Assembly: GCA_004340125.1 (NCBI GenBank)
Contig: SLUK01000004.1
Location: 1 to 64,000, forward strand
DNA length: 64,000 nt
Reading direction: 5' to 3'
Source: Harryflintia acetispora
GTDB lineage: Bacteria; Bacillota; Clostridia; Oscillospirales; Ruminococcaceae
Shown: piece by piece, positions 46,226 to 61,200 of the stretch
How the letters are laid out: the number at the start of each line of letters is the position of its first letter
Numbering within the stretch: the stretch's first letter is position 1
Position numbers and translations under genes: made by a program
The notes under the pieces: model-generated
Seen by the model: the letters and a program-made list of their open reading frames with translations, nothing else
What the model was told of the DNA's origin: nothing
Database searches by the model: none

Positions 46226-49200
46226 CTAGGGCAGCGCGACGGGGATGTCTTCAGGGTCTTGCGGTTCCTCGGGCGGCGGCTCGGGTTCGGAGGAGGAATC
46301 CTCCTCCTCGTCCTTCGAGCTGCTGCCGAAGTCCCAGATGTCGTCAGGTACGATCACATCCGGCTTGGAACTGCTGCTTGAGCTCTCGCCTCCACCGGAG
46401 GAGCTGCTCTCCGATCCGCTCGAGGACGAGCTGCTGTCGGAGGACGAGCCATCCGAGGATGTGCTGCTGTCCGAAGAACTGCCGGAGCTCGAGGAGCTCT
46501 CGTCCTGCGAACTCGAGGATTCATCCCCGGAAGAGCTGGATTCGTCCGTCGAGCTGCTGCTCACGTCCTCCTGTGGAATTTCTTCCTCAGGAGGCGTGAA
46601 GACATACAGCGAACGGCTGCTGTAGCTCGGGGAATCGAGCAGGCTGTAGCTCGCAGCGCTTGCCGAGTCGGTGCCCGTCGAGATGTCCCCGATAGAGAAG
46701 TCGTCGAGCATACCGGTCTGGGCTTCGGGCGAACCGGAGTCAAATTCACCAGTTCCGATAACTGCCGGATCCTTGGTGTAGTCTCCCTTCACCTGGACGC
46801 TGAACTTGTAGTAGAACGGGTCGTGCGTGCCGGAGGCATTGGGCTTACCCACTCTGTCGAGGCCGCTCGTGCGGGCATCGTCCACTCCTTCCGACTGCCT
46901 CTGCGGGTCGTTGAGCGGAATGCTGTAGCTCTTATCGGTCTCGTTGGTAACCTCTACGATGACTTCTGAACCATCCGTATTGGTTACAACACTAAAGTTT
47001 GCCTTGGCATCCATACTCTTATAGAGCTTGAGCATGAAGTTACCCGCGAAGGATCCGGTGTATTCCACCGTCCAGTTGGCTGTCGCCGGATCGGTAGACC
47101 CGTCGATGCCGCTGGTCTTGACCGCCGCGCTCGCGTCGTCAAGCGGGTAGACCGGGAAGGTGATGTCCGCTGCCTTGAGCTGGACGAACGTCTTGGTGGT
47201 CTTGCTGCGCTGGTCGGAGGTCAAGTAGAGGGTGTTGCCCGTGGTGACGCCTGTGTTGTCCGGCGTACCGAGCGCCCTCAGATTGAGCACATACACGCCG
47301 CTCGCGCTGCCGTCCGGATGCTGCTGTGCATAGGTTTCGATGTCGGACGCCGCATCGTAGCTCGTCGCTGTAATTCTGCGGGCCACGACCTCGTCGGCCG
47401 TCGTTCCGGACTCTGCGTTCGCTTTGTGCTGCAACTGGGTGTAGTAGGAATTGGAAGCGTCCACATTGGAAATCGCATTCCAGCCCAGCGTGACCTTATC
47501 GGTCTCATAGACCGGCTCGTTGATCTGCGGTGTGCTGAGCTTAGAAAGGCCTATCGGAGCGGTCGTGGCGGAATCCTCGTACTTATCCTTGAGCGCCGTA
47601 TCCGCCTTGGTCCGCATGCTTACCTGGTAGGCCAGGTTCGGCGTAGTCGCCGCATTCTTAAACATCTCCGCAATCGGCAGCACGTATTGCTTGGTGCCCT
47701 GTCCGGCAACCGGAATGGTCTGGTAATCGAGCCAATTTGTGCCATCCGAGGTCCACTTGAGGACTATTTCGTATCCGGTGATTTCATTCTCGTTAGCGGC
47801 CACGATATCCCAGTTGACCTTCACCTCCGGCGTAAAGTCGGCGATGCCGTTCTTGTTGTTGTTGGTTGCCGTCAGGTTGACGTTCTTCGGTGCCTCAAGA
47901 GTGGTGGCGTTGTACAGCCGGTTGTGGGCGTCGCTGACGTTCTCGGTGTTGACCGCACTGTTATAGGTATGGGCCGTAACCTTGAACTGATAGTTGCCCT
48001 TCTGCGAGAAGACATTGTCGATCTCGATGTAGTTACCGGCTGCGGAAATCTGCGCATTGGTAATGTTCTCGCCGATCTTCGCATATTCGCCATAGTCTGC
48101 CCCGTCCAGGGCCTTGAAGCGCATTTCAACAGAATAGCTCTTGGCTCTCGGGTCGGTGGTGATCGGCAGTTTGAGCTTGGCGCCGTCCTTCTCGATTGTC
48201 TTACCGGCAGGCGGCGTCGGCGCGGCCAAACGGCCCGCGTCGAGGGTGCCGGCCGCAACGCCGTCGATCGTCAGCTCGGTGTTGCCGTCCAGGACCTTCG
48301 AAGAGGTATCCTTCAGGCCGGTGACTGTTCTCACGAAGTGGGCTTTGCCAGCCCTGAAGTCATTCAGGGTTTCGAGCTGGAAGGTGTAGAGGTGGTTCGA
48401 TTTTCCGGCGTCCGCCGAGCCGTTATCCACGCTGTCCGTGAGATCGAACTCGCTGACGTTCTCGAGTTCCTCCTCCAGCACCTTGCCGCTGTTCCCGCTC
48501 AGCGTCAGCTTGAAGCGGGTGGCGTTGCTGTCCGTACTGGTCCACTGCGCCTTAACTTGGTCGTTTGTGCCGTTGTTGGTCATCTGGAACCACGGGTTCT
48601 GTACCGGCGAGACCGGGGTCAGCGCTTCGGTGGTGACCGTCGCGGCCGCCGAGGTCAGGTGAATTTCTCCGCCGGCCTCAATCGGGGTGGCATCGCCAAT
48701 GGTGCGCAGGTAGACGTCGAACGGTGCCGCAATGCTTGCGCTTTGGTTGGCGTTGGAGATCAGGTTATCGATCCGCGCCGGACTGTGCATCCCGCTGCTC
48801 CGTGCACTGTCTATCGGACTCGATGTCCCTTGGCGCATGACCAGGACGTTGTTGCCGTTGGTCACGTCGCTGGTGAAGTTGACGAAGTACTGCTTGCCGT
48901 CAGCGTCGGTGCTGAAGGCCGGGTCAGCGGCAACAGGTGCCTTGTAGCGGAACGCCCGGATGGGCAACGTCTCGCTTCTGAACTGGGAAATGTTGCTGCT
49001 GTCCGGTAGGGCGACAACCTTGACGCTGTAGTCGCGCGCGGCCGTCGTCTGCGCGGTGATGTCCACCGACATGTAGCCATCACTGCCCGCAGAGGCAGGT
49101 CCGCTTACCTTTTCAGTCTTTGTATCGCCGTCCACGACGTAGCTGATTTCCACTACGTGGGAGGCCGCTGCCGCAGTATTGCCGCTGGCTACGCCAGGCT

Positions 49201-52200
49201 TCCATCTCGCGGTGACACTCGGGAGAGTATTCGCGTTAGAGCCGTCATCGGTGATGGTGCCGTTTTGCAGAGTAAAGTCAGTCGGTTTGGCGACCGGGTT
49301 GCGGGTCACCTCGACACTGGTCTGCGCCTTCTGCACGCCGTAGAGCGCGCTGTTATACGCGACAGGGGTGACATGGAATTCATAGGTCTTGGTGCCCGGC
49401 AGGTCGAGGTACTTGTTGATGTCGATGGTGATATTCTTACCCGCTGTATCGGTCCAGTCGGTCCAATCAATTGCATCCACGCTGTCAACATGGGCACTGG
49501 TCTTGATCGTATACTTGACCGCATCGTTATTCTGTTCCTTGACCACAATCTCATAGGAATGTACCCGTTTATCAGTGTTGGTGAGACTGAGGGTATAACT
49601 TTCGTCGGTATTCGTCACCAAAGCGTCCGGCTTGGGTAGCAGCACTGACTTCACCGGGTTCATAGTCAGCGCGCCGGCGGTACCCTCCTGCGCCAAGGCA
49701 GTGGGATCGGAATCCACCGTCTGCTTGGTGAAGTCGCCCTTGGCGACGACCTGGAAGCCGTAGCTGTGCTCGTTCTGGTTGTCGAGGTAGCCGCTGACCG
49801 TGGTCAGGTCGAGCTCGGTCACACCGCTGGCAACTGTCACCGGATCGCCGAACTTAACGTCATCCTTATATAGGATAACTTCGTAACTTCTCGGCGCCAC
49901 AGCGCCACTCTGAGTCCAATGGGCCACCGCCCTGCCGCCGGTGATGTTCAGCGGGGTGATGTCGATGGACAGATCGATCGGGGTGGCTTCCTTAGAGAAG
50001 GAGGTCGCCGCGTTCGCGTAGGTAATGTCGGAGGTCAACTTGATAATACTCCGGCTGGTACCCGGCGCACTCTGCTTATCGCCCGACTTACGCACACCGA
50101 GGCGGAAACCGGTAGCCTCCGAGATATGCCTCGTCACATCGATCGGATAGGCCGTTGTGCTCGTGATGTTCTTTTCAACAATCTCGGCTGCCAGCGACCC
50201 GCTGGTTTCCTTGTCGACCTGGTAGGTCCATGCGCTGTCCAGATCGAAGGAAAGTTTCGCGCTGTCCTCGGAGAAGCCGAGGGTCGCGCTGGCCGGCTTG
50301 CTCAGCTGCTGAACGGCGAGCGGTTTATCGGATTTCTGCTCGACGAAGAAGATGCTCTCCGCCTTCGGGACCGCCGTAACACTGAACTCATAGATTCCGG
50401 GCGTCTCGACGGCGATCCTGCTGCGGATGTTCTCTACCGTCGCCGCAAGGTCGGCCTTAGGCGATACCGTGAAAGTCGTTTCCGTTCCGCCGTCAACGGA
50501 GTAGGAAATCCGGTACTCCTTGAGCATGGCGGCCGCGCCGTCGTTCGGGGTACCCTCGAGCTTCATCGTCATATTGACGGGAGACGTCACCTTGAGGTAA
50601 TCGTCCGTGGAGGTGTCGCCCACCGCCGCCGAGAGCGCGAGGTTCGCCGCGGATGCCTTGTTTTCTCCGAGATAGGTAAACGGATACTTGTAAGTCCGGT
50701 TGTCCGGCGCCTTGATCTGCACCGACGAGCGCAGCTTCGGATTGACCGGGTTGGCCGTGACGGTACAGCTGAACGCGGTATCCGCCTTCAAACCGGCCGT
50801 GCCGCTGCCGGTGATATCGAAGCGGTTCTTGTTGCCGGTAACCTGAGTAGCCGTGTAATTGGTCGGGCTGCTCGGATTGACCGTAACGTCGACCTTGTAG
50901 CTCTTCACCACCGGGTTCGCCTCGGTGTCTTCGGTGTTGGTGATGGCGAGATAAGCCTTATTGTTGGCCATATCCGGCTCGTCCTTCGCGGTGAAGGTAT
51001 TCAGCGGACCGCTCATCACGGTCGGGCTGACCTCCTCGTCGGAGGCGAGGTAATGCTCGTCGGGATTGCCGTCCACCACCAGCTGCATGGCGCGGGAAAC
51101 GCCCACGCAGTAGTGGTTGGTCACAGCCGGGTCGACCCAGCTGTCAATCGGTTCGTCATTGGACGAAACCAACTGGCTGGACCCGGCAACCAGCTCACCC
51201 TTGCGGTCTTGCTGGGTACCCTTATAAACATTCAGGTTATACTGTGTCCCGGCCGGTACGTTCGCCGGCAGGGTCCAAGTCGCGTTGACCACACCATTCT
51301 GCCTTTCAGCATCTGTCTGCGCCTCGGTGCGGATCTTGACGTCAGTCAGGGCCGGCCATTTCTTGAGCTTAAAGCTGGTGCTCGCCGATGCTGAGGGCAG
51401 CATGATGGTACCGCTGTCCGAAACGGGCCTCTGGCCGCGGGCGAAGACAGAAACGGTGTTGTCCACCGCGGTATCCACGCCGGCGTCCATCTGCTTGAGC
51501 TGTTCGGTGATCGACCGGGTTACCTTCACATCGGAGATCTTGTTGACCAAAACCGGATTGATGGCAGGCTTTGAGAAGGCGATCTTATAACCGCCGTTGC
51601 CCGTCACGCCGGCCCACTCGAGGGACAGGTCGGTGTTCGTCCACTTCTGCTCCAGATTCTGCGGAGCCGCCAGGCGGGTGACGTACTGCTCAACCACCGC
51701 CGAAGAGGTGTGGCTGGCATCGCTGCCGACCAATACAAGCTGGGCGGTGATGACATACTCGCCCGGATCGCTCATAGCGGTGAGCTGGTAAGCGGTCGTT
51801 TCGCCCGCATTTGCACCCACGGTCACGGTGCCGAGTGTATTGCCGGAGCCCTCCGAGCTGCCCGGGGTGTAATCCGCCTTGTTATAAACCTTGAGCTCGA
51901 GCTGGGCGCTGCGCCCCTCCTGCTCCGGCCAAGTCGCCTTGGCGGTCGGGATCGTCGCATTGTTGTCCGGGTCAAAGTTCACGACAATGGTCGGTGCCTC
52001 AAACGGCGTAATGTCCTGGGTATAGTCCACATCCGCCGTGCCCTCATAGGTCGCGTTGACCGCCGCGTTCTTCGGCGTCGCGCTCACCTTCAAGGTATAC
52101 GGCGCCGACATACCGTCGCCCGCCGCCTGGCGCAGGATTCTGGCGATGTCGATCGAGATGTTACCGTTATCCGGCACCTCGACCGGCTGAGTGGTATAGC

Positions 52201-55200
52201 TCTTGCCCGCATCAGAATCGGTCAGCTCAACGGTGTAGCTCGCCGCGCGCCGGTCGGGGGTAAAGACCAGGTTAATGCCGTTGTCGGTCTTGATGTTCGC
52301 CTCGGTCAGCACCGGCTTGACGAGTCTACCGCCGTCCACCTGCCCGGTGGTTTTTTCGTCCGAATCGAGCAGGAACTGCGCGAAGCTGCCGACATAGGAA
52401 ACCGCCGCGCGGTAGTTCTCCCTCGTCGCCGACTCCTGATCAATCGCCGGGCTGGTCTGGCCGAAGGTGTAGGACGCGCCGCCGGTCTCGGTGTCAAACT
52501 GGCTGCTCGCTCCGAGGACGTCGGTGATCTTCAGCTTTTCGCCGGAGGGCGCGTAGACCCTCATCTGGTACTTCGGCGTATAGCCGGTATGGCCGGCCAG
52601 CGAGATCGGATCGGACCAACTGATCTTGGCCTTGCTCTCACTCGCCAGGGAGGTGATGTCGAAGCTGGCCGTACTGGGCGCATCGAGCTTCTGGATCGCT
52701 TGGGTCCTGGTAGCAGAATTGTCCGAAGTCAGGGTCGCACCGCTCTGGGTACTCTTATTCCCCACCGCCGCCGCGCTGGCCGTATAGGTCCCGGCGCCGT
52801 TGGCCCGGATGGTCTCCTCACTCAGCTCGAACTTCACATTGCCTTCGGTATCCGCATTCTTCTCGGACATACCGATCGTCGCGTTCTTAAAGCTCAGATT
52901 TACTTTATACTTCTGAACGCGCTCGCCGCTGAAGTTGATGGTAATGGTCTTTCTGCCGTCGTCGCCCACGAAACAGGGGTCGGCCGGCGTCGGCGCCGCC
53001 AGACGAGTGACCTTGAAGACGCTGCTCAGCGCAGACGAATAGTAGCTGAGATCGCCTTCCTGAGCCAAGGCGCGCACCGTGATCGAGTAGTCGCCCGCGG
53101 TCTTGGTCAGATCGGTGATGTCGGCCGAGTAACTGCCGTCGGCATTCTTCACCGTCTCGACCTTCTGGCCGCCGAGCCGCACCTCGTAGCCGCCGAACTT
53201 GCCCGCCGCAATCGCTTCATTGACAACCGTGCCGTTGGCGATCCGCAGGGTGGATCTGCTCTCGTAGAGGTTGGCTTCCTCGGTGTGTAGCGAGAGATTA
53301 GGTACATCAAGCTGCTTGATCGAGGGATCGGCGCTCAGATCATAGTAGACATCGGTCGAATCATTCGCCGCGTTGATCAGCGGGTTGTAGGGATTGGCAA
53401 TCACATTGATCGTAAACTGGGTGACCGGAGCCGCGGCCGGGCCTGCGACGCCTTCGCCCAAGGTGGGGTTGACATGGGAGTAGATGATATCGGTGATATC
53501 GACTCCCACATCCGGATCAACGGTCCTCACCGTCACGCTGTCCAACACCTCGACGAAATTGCGCTTATAAATTTTGACCGTATAGCTTTCCACCTGCTTG
53601 GGATCCAAGGGCTTACTGCTGTCGGTGGACATCTCGGTCGGGAACTTGACCATGACTCTGCCGGTATCGGGGTCGAGCGCGGTTACAATATCATTGGGTG
53701 CAAACTGTTTAAACTTACCGCTGCGCACCGGGGTCAGGGTCGAAGCTTCCTGATAGGCCGAGCCGAGAATCCACTCCGCCTTCGTTGCACCTTCGGTTTC
53801 GGGCAGATCGTCCGCCACCCGGATATAGAAGGTGTTGTCGCGCTGCACCTCGCCAGGCTTAATCCAGCTGCTTACGTCGAACGAGGTAACCGGCCGGTTT
53901 TCGCCATCCTTGGCGTTAATTGTACCAGTCTCCGTCGACTCGGAGATGTCCTTTTTAACGAACTTGTATTCGTACTTCAGCGCTTTGTTGTTTCCGGTCC
54001 AGGTCGCGTTGACCGCAGTCTGCCCCTCGGCATAGCTGGTGTCGATCTTTACGTTCGGAATGACCGGAGCCTTATAAATATCCTGCTGGGCTCTCTCACT
54101 GTCCAGGGAATTGAGGATCACCCAATTCTCCGGGTTTGCGGAACTGCCCGTGCTCGGGCTGCCCAGCGCACGTACAGTGGCCAGGTACCGGGTGGTCACG
54201 CCTTCAACCGCATTTGCAACCATGTCAGAGGTGATATCGATCTTGCCGCCGCCGGTTGCGGTCTCGTCGACCACGGCGTTGGCCGCACCCGTATAGGTCA
54301 CGATCGCCTGGTACTTCTGCCCGGCCTCGCCGGTATACTTAAGGGAAATCTTGCGGCCGCTGGAGCCGGAAACCGCCTCATATTCGGGCGCAGCGGGCTG
54401 AGCCAGCCGCCGGATGTTGACAATCGCCACATCCGAATCGCTGACTATGGCCTTATTCGAGATCGCCTGAACCTTGAGCCGGTAGTCGCCGCCGGCCTGA
54501 TCCTGCGCAATGTTGAGCTTGATCGAAATTTCCCCTCCGGCAACCGCTTCCAGGCTGCCGGTGTAAGGATTGGCTACCTGCGTGCCATCGGTTCCGTCTG
54601 CGTTGACGTTGTACAGCTCGACCTTATAGCGGTCGAAGCCTTCCTCCAACGTGGCGGGAACGGTCCAGCTCGCCGTGACGGTCGCGTGGCTGTCGGAAGC
54701 GAGCCCCTCCACCGTGACGCCGGGCGTGTTGAGCTTGCCCATCTCATAGGTGAGCGAGGCAACATCTGAATCGGTATTCAGGTGGGTGTTGCGCGCGATC
54801 GACTTGAGGGTGACATTGTAGGTATATGCCTGATCCGTCTTAACCGCGCCTAAGAACACCATCGGCGGCGCTGTGCAGGTCACATCGGGAAGCGCTTCTT
54901 CGTTGCGCCTGATCGTGCCGTCGTACCGCGCGGCGCGATCGTCGGTGGTGAAGCCGGAAATTGAAAGATCGTCGCTTTCAGGCGTTGCCGAGCCGCCGGA
55001 CGGGGTCTTGAGCTTGCCGGAGACCGCCTGCTGCTTGGTGGGCTCGGTGTTGTCCACGCTCTTGCCCGGGTTTTCAGGCGCGAGCATGCCCTGGTTGCCC
55101 TTCGCGGCGAGGTCTTCCTCGATGGTGACCTCGACGGTGTAGGTCATGGTTTCAGTGGGATTGACCACACGGTTAGGCTCCGTTCCGCCGGTGCCCTTCC

Positions 55201-58200
55201 CGCTGACGTCCTTGGTCTGGGCATTGGCCACGTTATAACTCGTGGTTCCAGCCAGCGTCCCGGCGGTACCCTCGCCGACATAGTTGTAACGGGTCACAAC
55301 ATAGTCGACATGGTCATAGCCGGCCGGGCCGGTCCAGCCCGCGACAATCGCGGTGTTGAGATTTTTCCGCGAATCCACCTCCACGTTGGTGGGCGCCTCG
55401 AAGCGTCCCAGCACGTAAGGCCTCGTGGTTACAACGGACTCCACGGAAGGCAGATAGGTCTTATTGTTGGTGTGATTGACCGCACGGACCGTAGCGGTGT
55501 AGCTGCCTACGCCGCCGGCCTTGATCTTATCGGTGACATCCAGGCTGTAGGCGCCGCCGCCAAGGCTCTGGATGCCCGTCTTAATGGTCTGGGAGGTAGC
55601 GCTTTCGCCCGTCCCCTCGGTGAGGGTGACAACGAAATCCTGCTCGGTCAGGCCGGGCAGATTATCGCCATAGCCGTTCGAGAAGCCGAGGGTAATCTTC
55701 GTCTTGGTCGAAGTGAACGAGACGTTCTCCGGCCTCTTGTAACGGCTGATCTTCGCGGTGCCCGGGTCGGAATCGACCTCGGTCAGGCTGTCCGGATCGG
55801 CCAGCGCGACCACGCTGACTTGATATTCGCCTGCGTTTTTCAGCGCGTCGGTCACGTCACAGGTGTACTTGGGCGGATCGCTGCCATCGCTCTCGATGAC
55901 ATAGTCCACGCCGGCCACAGTATTCTCCCCGAGCTTGACGCTCAGCCTATAGTCGGCGGGCGTGGTCCCGGAAATACCGGTCCAGGAAGCGGTAGTCGTC
56001 CGATCAATCCCCTGAAGAGGATCGGTTGTGAGGGTGACGGTGGGCTTCGCCCGCTTGGCCACGCTGATGGTGGTGTTGCCGCTGCTGATTCTGCTCTCAT
56101 TGGAAGAGGCGTTGAGCAGGCTGTTATAAGGCTCGGCGGTGATCAGCACGGTATACTGCTCGCTGGTTTGGCCCGGGTTCGCCGCGAACTGGGCTTTCAG
56201 GTCTCCCATGACCGCTTCCGTCACATCGTAGCCCGCGCCGTCCGAGGCCCCCAGGGTGAGCGGCCCGACGAGAGTCTGGGCAGAGCTGTTCTGGATGGTC
56301 ACGCTGTAGCCCTGGATATTGGCGAGCACTCTGTTATCGGTAACCGGCGAGAAGGTGAGCAGGACCTCATTTGCATCGCCCCGCGCCAGCTTGACGCTCG
56401 AGGGGGCGACCTGCGGCAGCTTGCCGCCGTAGACCTTCCCGGTGCCGGAGACCGGGGCGGTGCTCAACGGGATAAACCCACGGCTCAAATCCTCCTGCGC
56501 GGTGACCCGTGCCGTGTACGGGCTCAGGGTGGCGCGCGCCTGGTCGATCGCCTGATCTTCCAGGATCCAGGTGCCGCCGGTGGCCTTTTCATAGGTGACG
56601 GTCACTTCGGTGTCACGCAGCACCTCGACCTTGTAGGGCGCCGGGGCCGGCAGCCCGCCGTCGGCCGGGGTATAGGCCCATTTCGCCTCGGTGATGTTCT
56701 CGGTGGTGGGAGGCGCGTTGATGGTTGGCAGCGGATCGCTCTCCACCTTGGTCTTATAGATTTCCACTTCCGGGCTGCTCTCGGACCAGGCCGAGCTCAG
56801 GTAGCCGTAGCTTACGCTGTCGCCCTCGGCGCGCACCGCGACGGCATATACACCGCTCGCGATCGCGCTCTTGCGCAGCGTCGGGGTGACGTCGGCGCTC
56901 GTCTGCGCCTTTGCCACAGAGATCGTCTCGCCCGCCACGTCCACATAGCTGGCACCGTCCTTCTCTTGCAGCTTGACGGTGTAGCCGCTGTTTTCACGGC
57001 TGCCGTCAACCCAGCTCCAGGAGGCCTTAATCTGATTGTCAGCCCCGCTGGCGCCCGCGGCCGGCAGCGTGAAGCTCAGGCTACCCGGCGCCGCAAGACG
57101 CGCGGTGGAAGCAGATCCCATATCCGAATCGGATTTGAGCAGGCCGGTGCCGTCCGTCACCTGAATCTTGGCCGTGACCTCGACGGTGTAGCTGCCCGGC
57201 TGGGCAGTGAGGGCGCTCAGATCGACGTACCGCTTGTCGCCGTCGGTCAGAACCGAACCAGACAGGTCGGTGGATACTTCGGCGCCGCCGCTGTTATCCT
57301 GATACTTCAGCGTCACGGTGTAGCCGTCAATGTCGGCCACCTCCGCCGTGGGCGGGGTCCACTCGGCGCGCACCTGGGTCTGGCCGTCGCCCGAGGCCGT
57401 GATCTTGACCTGCGGTGTGGACAGCTTCTGGATCACCATCGGGACGCTCTTGGTCGCCGGCGAGGAATCCGCGCTCAGGCTGGTATTGCCGGACACGCTG
57501 GTGATGGTGATCTGATAGCTCTGGCTGAAATTGATGTTGTTCTTCAGGTGGTCATAGACTTCCTTGAGCTCCACCTCGCCGGACGCGCCGGCGGCCAAGG
57601 TCTTGGTCGCCGAGGCGATCTGGGTGCCACCCGCCTTGACCACTACCTTGTATTCCTTGATGTTCCCGGAGAGGTTGCCGCTTGCCACAGCCTGGAAGGT
57701 GACCCTCATGCTCGGCTCGCCGCCGTCGTTCATAAAGGGCTCCATCCCTATACTGTCGGCGCTCACCGACGGCAGGATACCGCCGTAGACAAAGACGCTG
57801 TCGTCAGTCGGGACATAGTTCTTGTCGGCGATCACGCCGCGGCTCAGGTCATCCTGCGCCTTGACGCGGATCGAGTACTTGGTCGGCACGGACTCGCGGG
57901 TCTCCTTGACCACTTCGCTCAGGTCGCTGCTGGTGCCGACGGTGAAGCCGCTGGTCAGCGGATTGATACCGCGCCAGAGCTTCATGTCATACTTGGGCGT
58001 ATAGTCCGCCCCGTCCATGATGAAGGTCTGGACATCCCATCTGCCGAAGACCTGGTTATCCGCAGTGTCGAAGCGCACGTTCTGCACCGGGCCCAGCTTA
58101 TAGACCTGATACACCTCGCCGGTCTGGACCGCGGGCGCGCTGGAAAGGGTCTTCGTCCCGTCGCCGACCGCCTGCACGGTGGCCGAATACTTGCCGCTGG

Positions 58201-61200
58201 TCGCCTGCGCCTCATCGCGCAGGTCCTCGGTCAGGGCCTGGTACTCCACATTTCCGGCCACGGTATAGGTCAGCGCGGAAAGATAGCTGCCGTCCTTTGC
58301 AATCTGCACGCGGTAGTTTTCTGCCGCCACAGTGGTGTTGGTGTCGGTCCAGTAGGCGCCGATGGCGCTCTTGTCCGCCTGGTAGCCGACGCCGATCCCG
58401 GTGGGCTGGCTTAGGCGGGTGGTCGATACCGGCAGGGAAACGTTCGGATCGAAGCTGTCTGTCTTGTCCGCGCTCGGGATCACCTTGACCGTGTAGGTGT
58501 AGGTGCCCGCCGCCGTGATGTCCTCGAGTTCGTCCGCCGCCGTGATCGGCAGGTCGTAGACGACCTTTCCGGGCTCGGTGGGGACGGTCTTCAGCGCGGT
58601 ACCGGTGGCCGAATCGCCTCTGTAGACCTCGAAGCTCCCGGCATCGACCGAGACGCCCGAGACCTTCAGGTAGGTGGTGGCGTCATGGTCGCCCGCCTCG
58701 CCGTCGGTGTAGATGCTCAGCACCGGGCGGTCGAGCTTTTCCACGCCGACCTGGGTCTTGACGCCGACCGGCACCGACTTGGTGTTGAGTCCGGCGTTGA
58801 CCGGGTTGGCCACCACGCTCACCGTATAGTTCGCCTGCGAATCGATGCCCGCATGCGGCACAAACACCGTTGTGAGGGATGCGTCGAGAGTCTCGCCGCT
58901 GGCAGGGTATTCGAGGGTGATCTGGTCGGTGCTGCCCTCTTTCACGAGGGTAATGGTATAGGAGGCGACGTTCTGTGCAAATTTCGGTTCGACCGACGTC
59001 ATGGTCTCAAACTTGACGCCGTTGACGCCGCCCTGCTTGACGAGCTGGATGTCGCCCTCTCCGATGCTTGAGAGCGTGCCCGCATAGACCGGCGAGGATT
59101 CGCCGATCGTATAGGCTCCGCCGATCACGCCGTTCGCGTAGTCGGCCTTGGCCTCGACGCGCAGCTTATACTCCACCGGCGTGGCGGCAGACTTGTCAAA
59201 CGAGCCGTCGGCAAAGTTGCGCTTCCCAGTCTCAGCCTGGTCGCCCACGGTGCCGCCTTGCAGCGTCCCGGCCTTGATGAGGCCCGCCTTGTAGGCGATG
59301 GAGCCATCCGTCGTCTTCCACAGGCCGAGCACCGTCTTCTCCGCCTTCTTAGTGACGAAGTCGAACTCCAGGTCGGACGGGGCTTCGGCGAGCTTGATCG
59401 CCGAAACATCGGTGCGGTTGCCGGACCAGGCCGAGTTGAGGGTGGCCTTTCCGGCGTTCATCTGCGCATCGGACATATCGCCCAGCGCGCGCAGCTTGAC
59501 AAAGTAGTTGCCGCTGTGCTTCAGGTTCCCCTCGAGCAGCGCGGTGATAGAGACGCGCTCGCCGCTGGCGACCGAGGTCTGGCAGGTATCGCCGCTGGCA
59601 TAGCGCAGCGGCTCTTCGCTGCCGCCCTTGTTCTCCCAAATCTGGACGCTGTACTCCTTCACCGCCTCGGTCAGCGCGCTCCACTGCGCGAAGATGCCGT
59701 CGGCCGTGCGGTCGATCGTCGAACCGCCCGCAGGGGCGCTTGGCGACGCCAGGCGGGTGATGGTATTACTGCCCTCGTTTGAATCCAGCTTATCCGCATC
59801 CGAATCGGCAGCGATCGCCTTGACGGTCACCTTGTAGGCACCCGCAACCGCGGTGTCGCCCAGGTCGAATTTGACCTCGGCCGTGGAGGCGGGCAGGCTC
59901 ACGGGCGTCCCGTCGTTGACTGTCACGGTATAACCGGCGTTGCCCGGCACCGAGCTCCACTTGGCCCAGACCTTGGACTGGGTGCCATTCGCGTCGGCAG
60001 TGCCGTCGCTTTCGGTCGCCTCGAAGGTGATGACCGGGGTGGCCAGCTGGGCCGCCTTGAGGGTGATGTCGCTGTGCGCGCCCATCGGCTCGCTGTTTAC
60101 GCTCATCGCATCGTTGGCGGTGACGGTGGTCACCGTGACCTTGTAGGTGTTGTCGTCGCGGTTCATATGCCCCGCGGTGGTCATGTCGCGGTAGATCTCC
60201 GGCAGCTCGACGGTAAAGTACCCGTCGCCGCCCACGGCGGTGCCCGCCGGGATGGTCTTGACCACCTGGGTCTCGGCCCCGTCCGCAATGGCCGCGCCGT
60301 CGGCGCGCTCGACCACCAGACGGTATTCCTTGATGTTGCCGGCCAGCTTATTGCTGTCGGCGACCGGGGTAAACTTGGCCTGCACGCTCTTGCCGCTCGC
60401 GGCGTTGAGGTAGAGCTCCATGCCTATGCTGTTCTGGGCGACCTGCGGCAGCGTGCCGGTATAGACGGCCGCCGGGGTGCTCGGGGTGGGCGCTCCCGTC
60501 GCGATCAGCGCGGCCCCGTCGGTGAACTTATCCTTCATCCCGACCGCGGCCTCGTAGGAGACCGGGGTGTTGGAAGAAGTGTCTCGCGTGGTCTTGGTGA
60601 GCGCCTCGAGGTTCACCGACTTCTTAGTCTTATCGAGGGTGGTGAGCGCCGCGGCCAGGTCGGTGTTGTCCGCGCTTATGGCCGTGCCGTTCTTCTTGAT
60701 CTGGATGTCATAGTCCACATCCTGGCCGGTCGGCGCATTGTCCTTCCAGGTCAGGTAGACCTCATCGTTGTCGTCGCCATCCTTCACGCCGGTGCTGTAG
60801 TCCAGCTTGACGTCGGTGGCAGCGGTCAGCTTGTAAACCTGATAGGTCCCGCTCTGGGTTACCGCGTCCGAGGTCAGGGTGCTGGTACCGTCGCCGATCG
60901 CCTGCACCTTGACGTAGTACCGCCCGTCGGTGAAGGAGGTTTCGGTCTTGAAATCGTTGTAGAGGCTCTGGAACATCTCGGTCCCGGTGGTATACGGACC
61001 GTAGTCCTTCACCTTCGTATCGGGCGAAGAGCGGTAGAGCTCCATCTTGTACGTGCCGGTCAGCCCCGCGTTCGGATCGCCCCAGCTCGCGCCGATGGTC
61101 GCCTTGTCGGCATAATAGCCGAACTTGGGCGAAACGGGCTGCCCGAGGCGGGAGAGCGGGTACTGCTCCGACTCGTTTTCAATGTAGCTATCGAGCGCAT

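Noticed and set aside
46300..46620. Simple-repeat tract as a phase-variable microsatellite in the Ser-rich tail
   Set aside because: Ser codons are mixed (AGC, TCC, TCG, GAG/GAC interruptions), so there is no long uniform DNA repeat that would slip readily.
55310..58414. Open frame of more than 1,000 codons on the plus strand
   Set aside because: It lies wholly antisense to the giant repetitive gene, has no SD, is Arg/Gly/Leu-rich low-complexity sequence and arises from the GC-rich codon pattern of the real gene.
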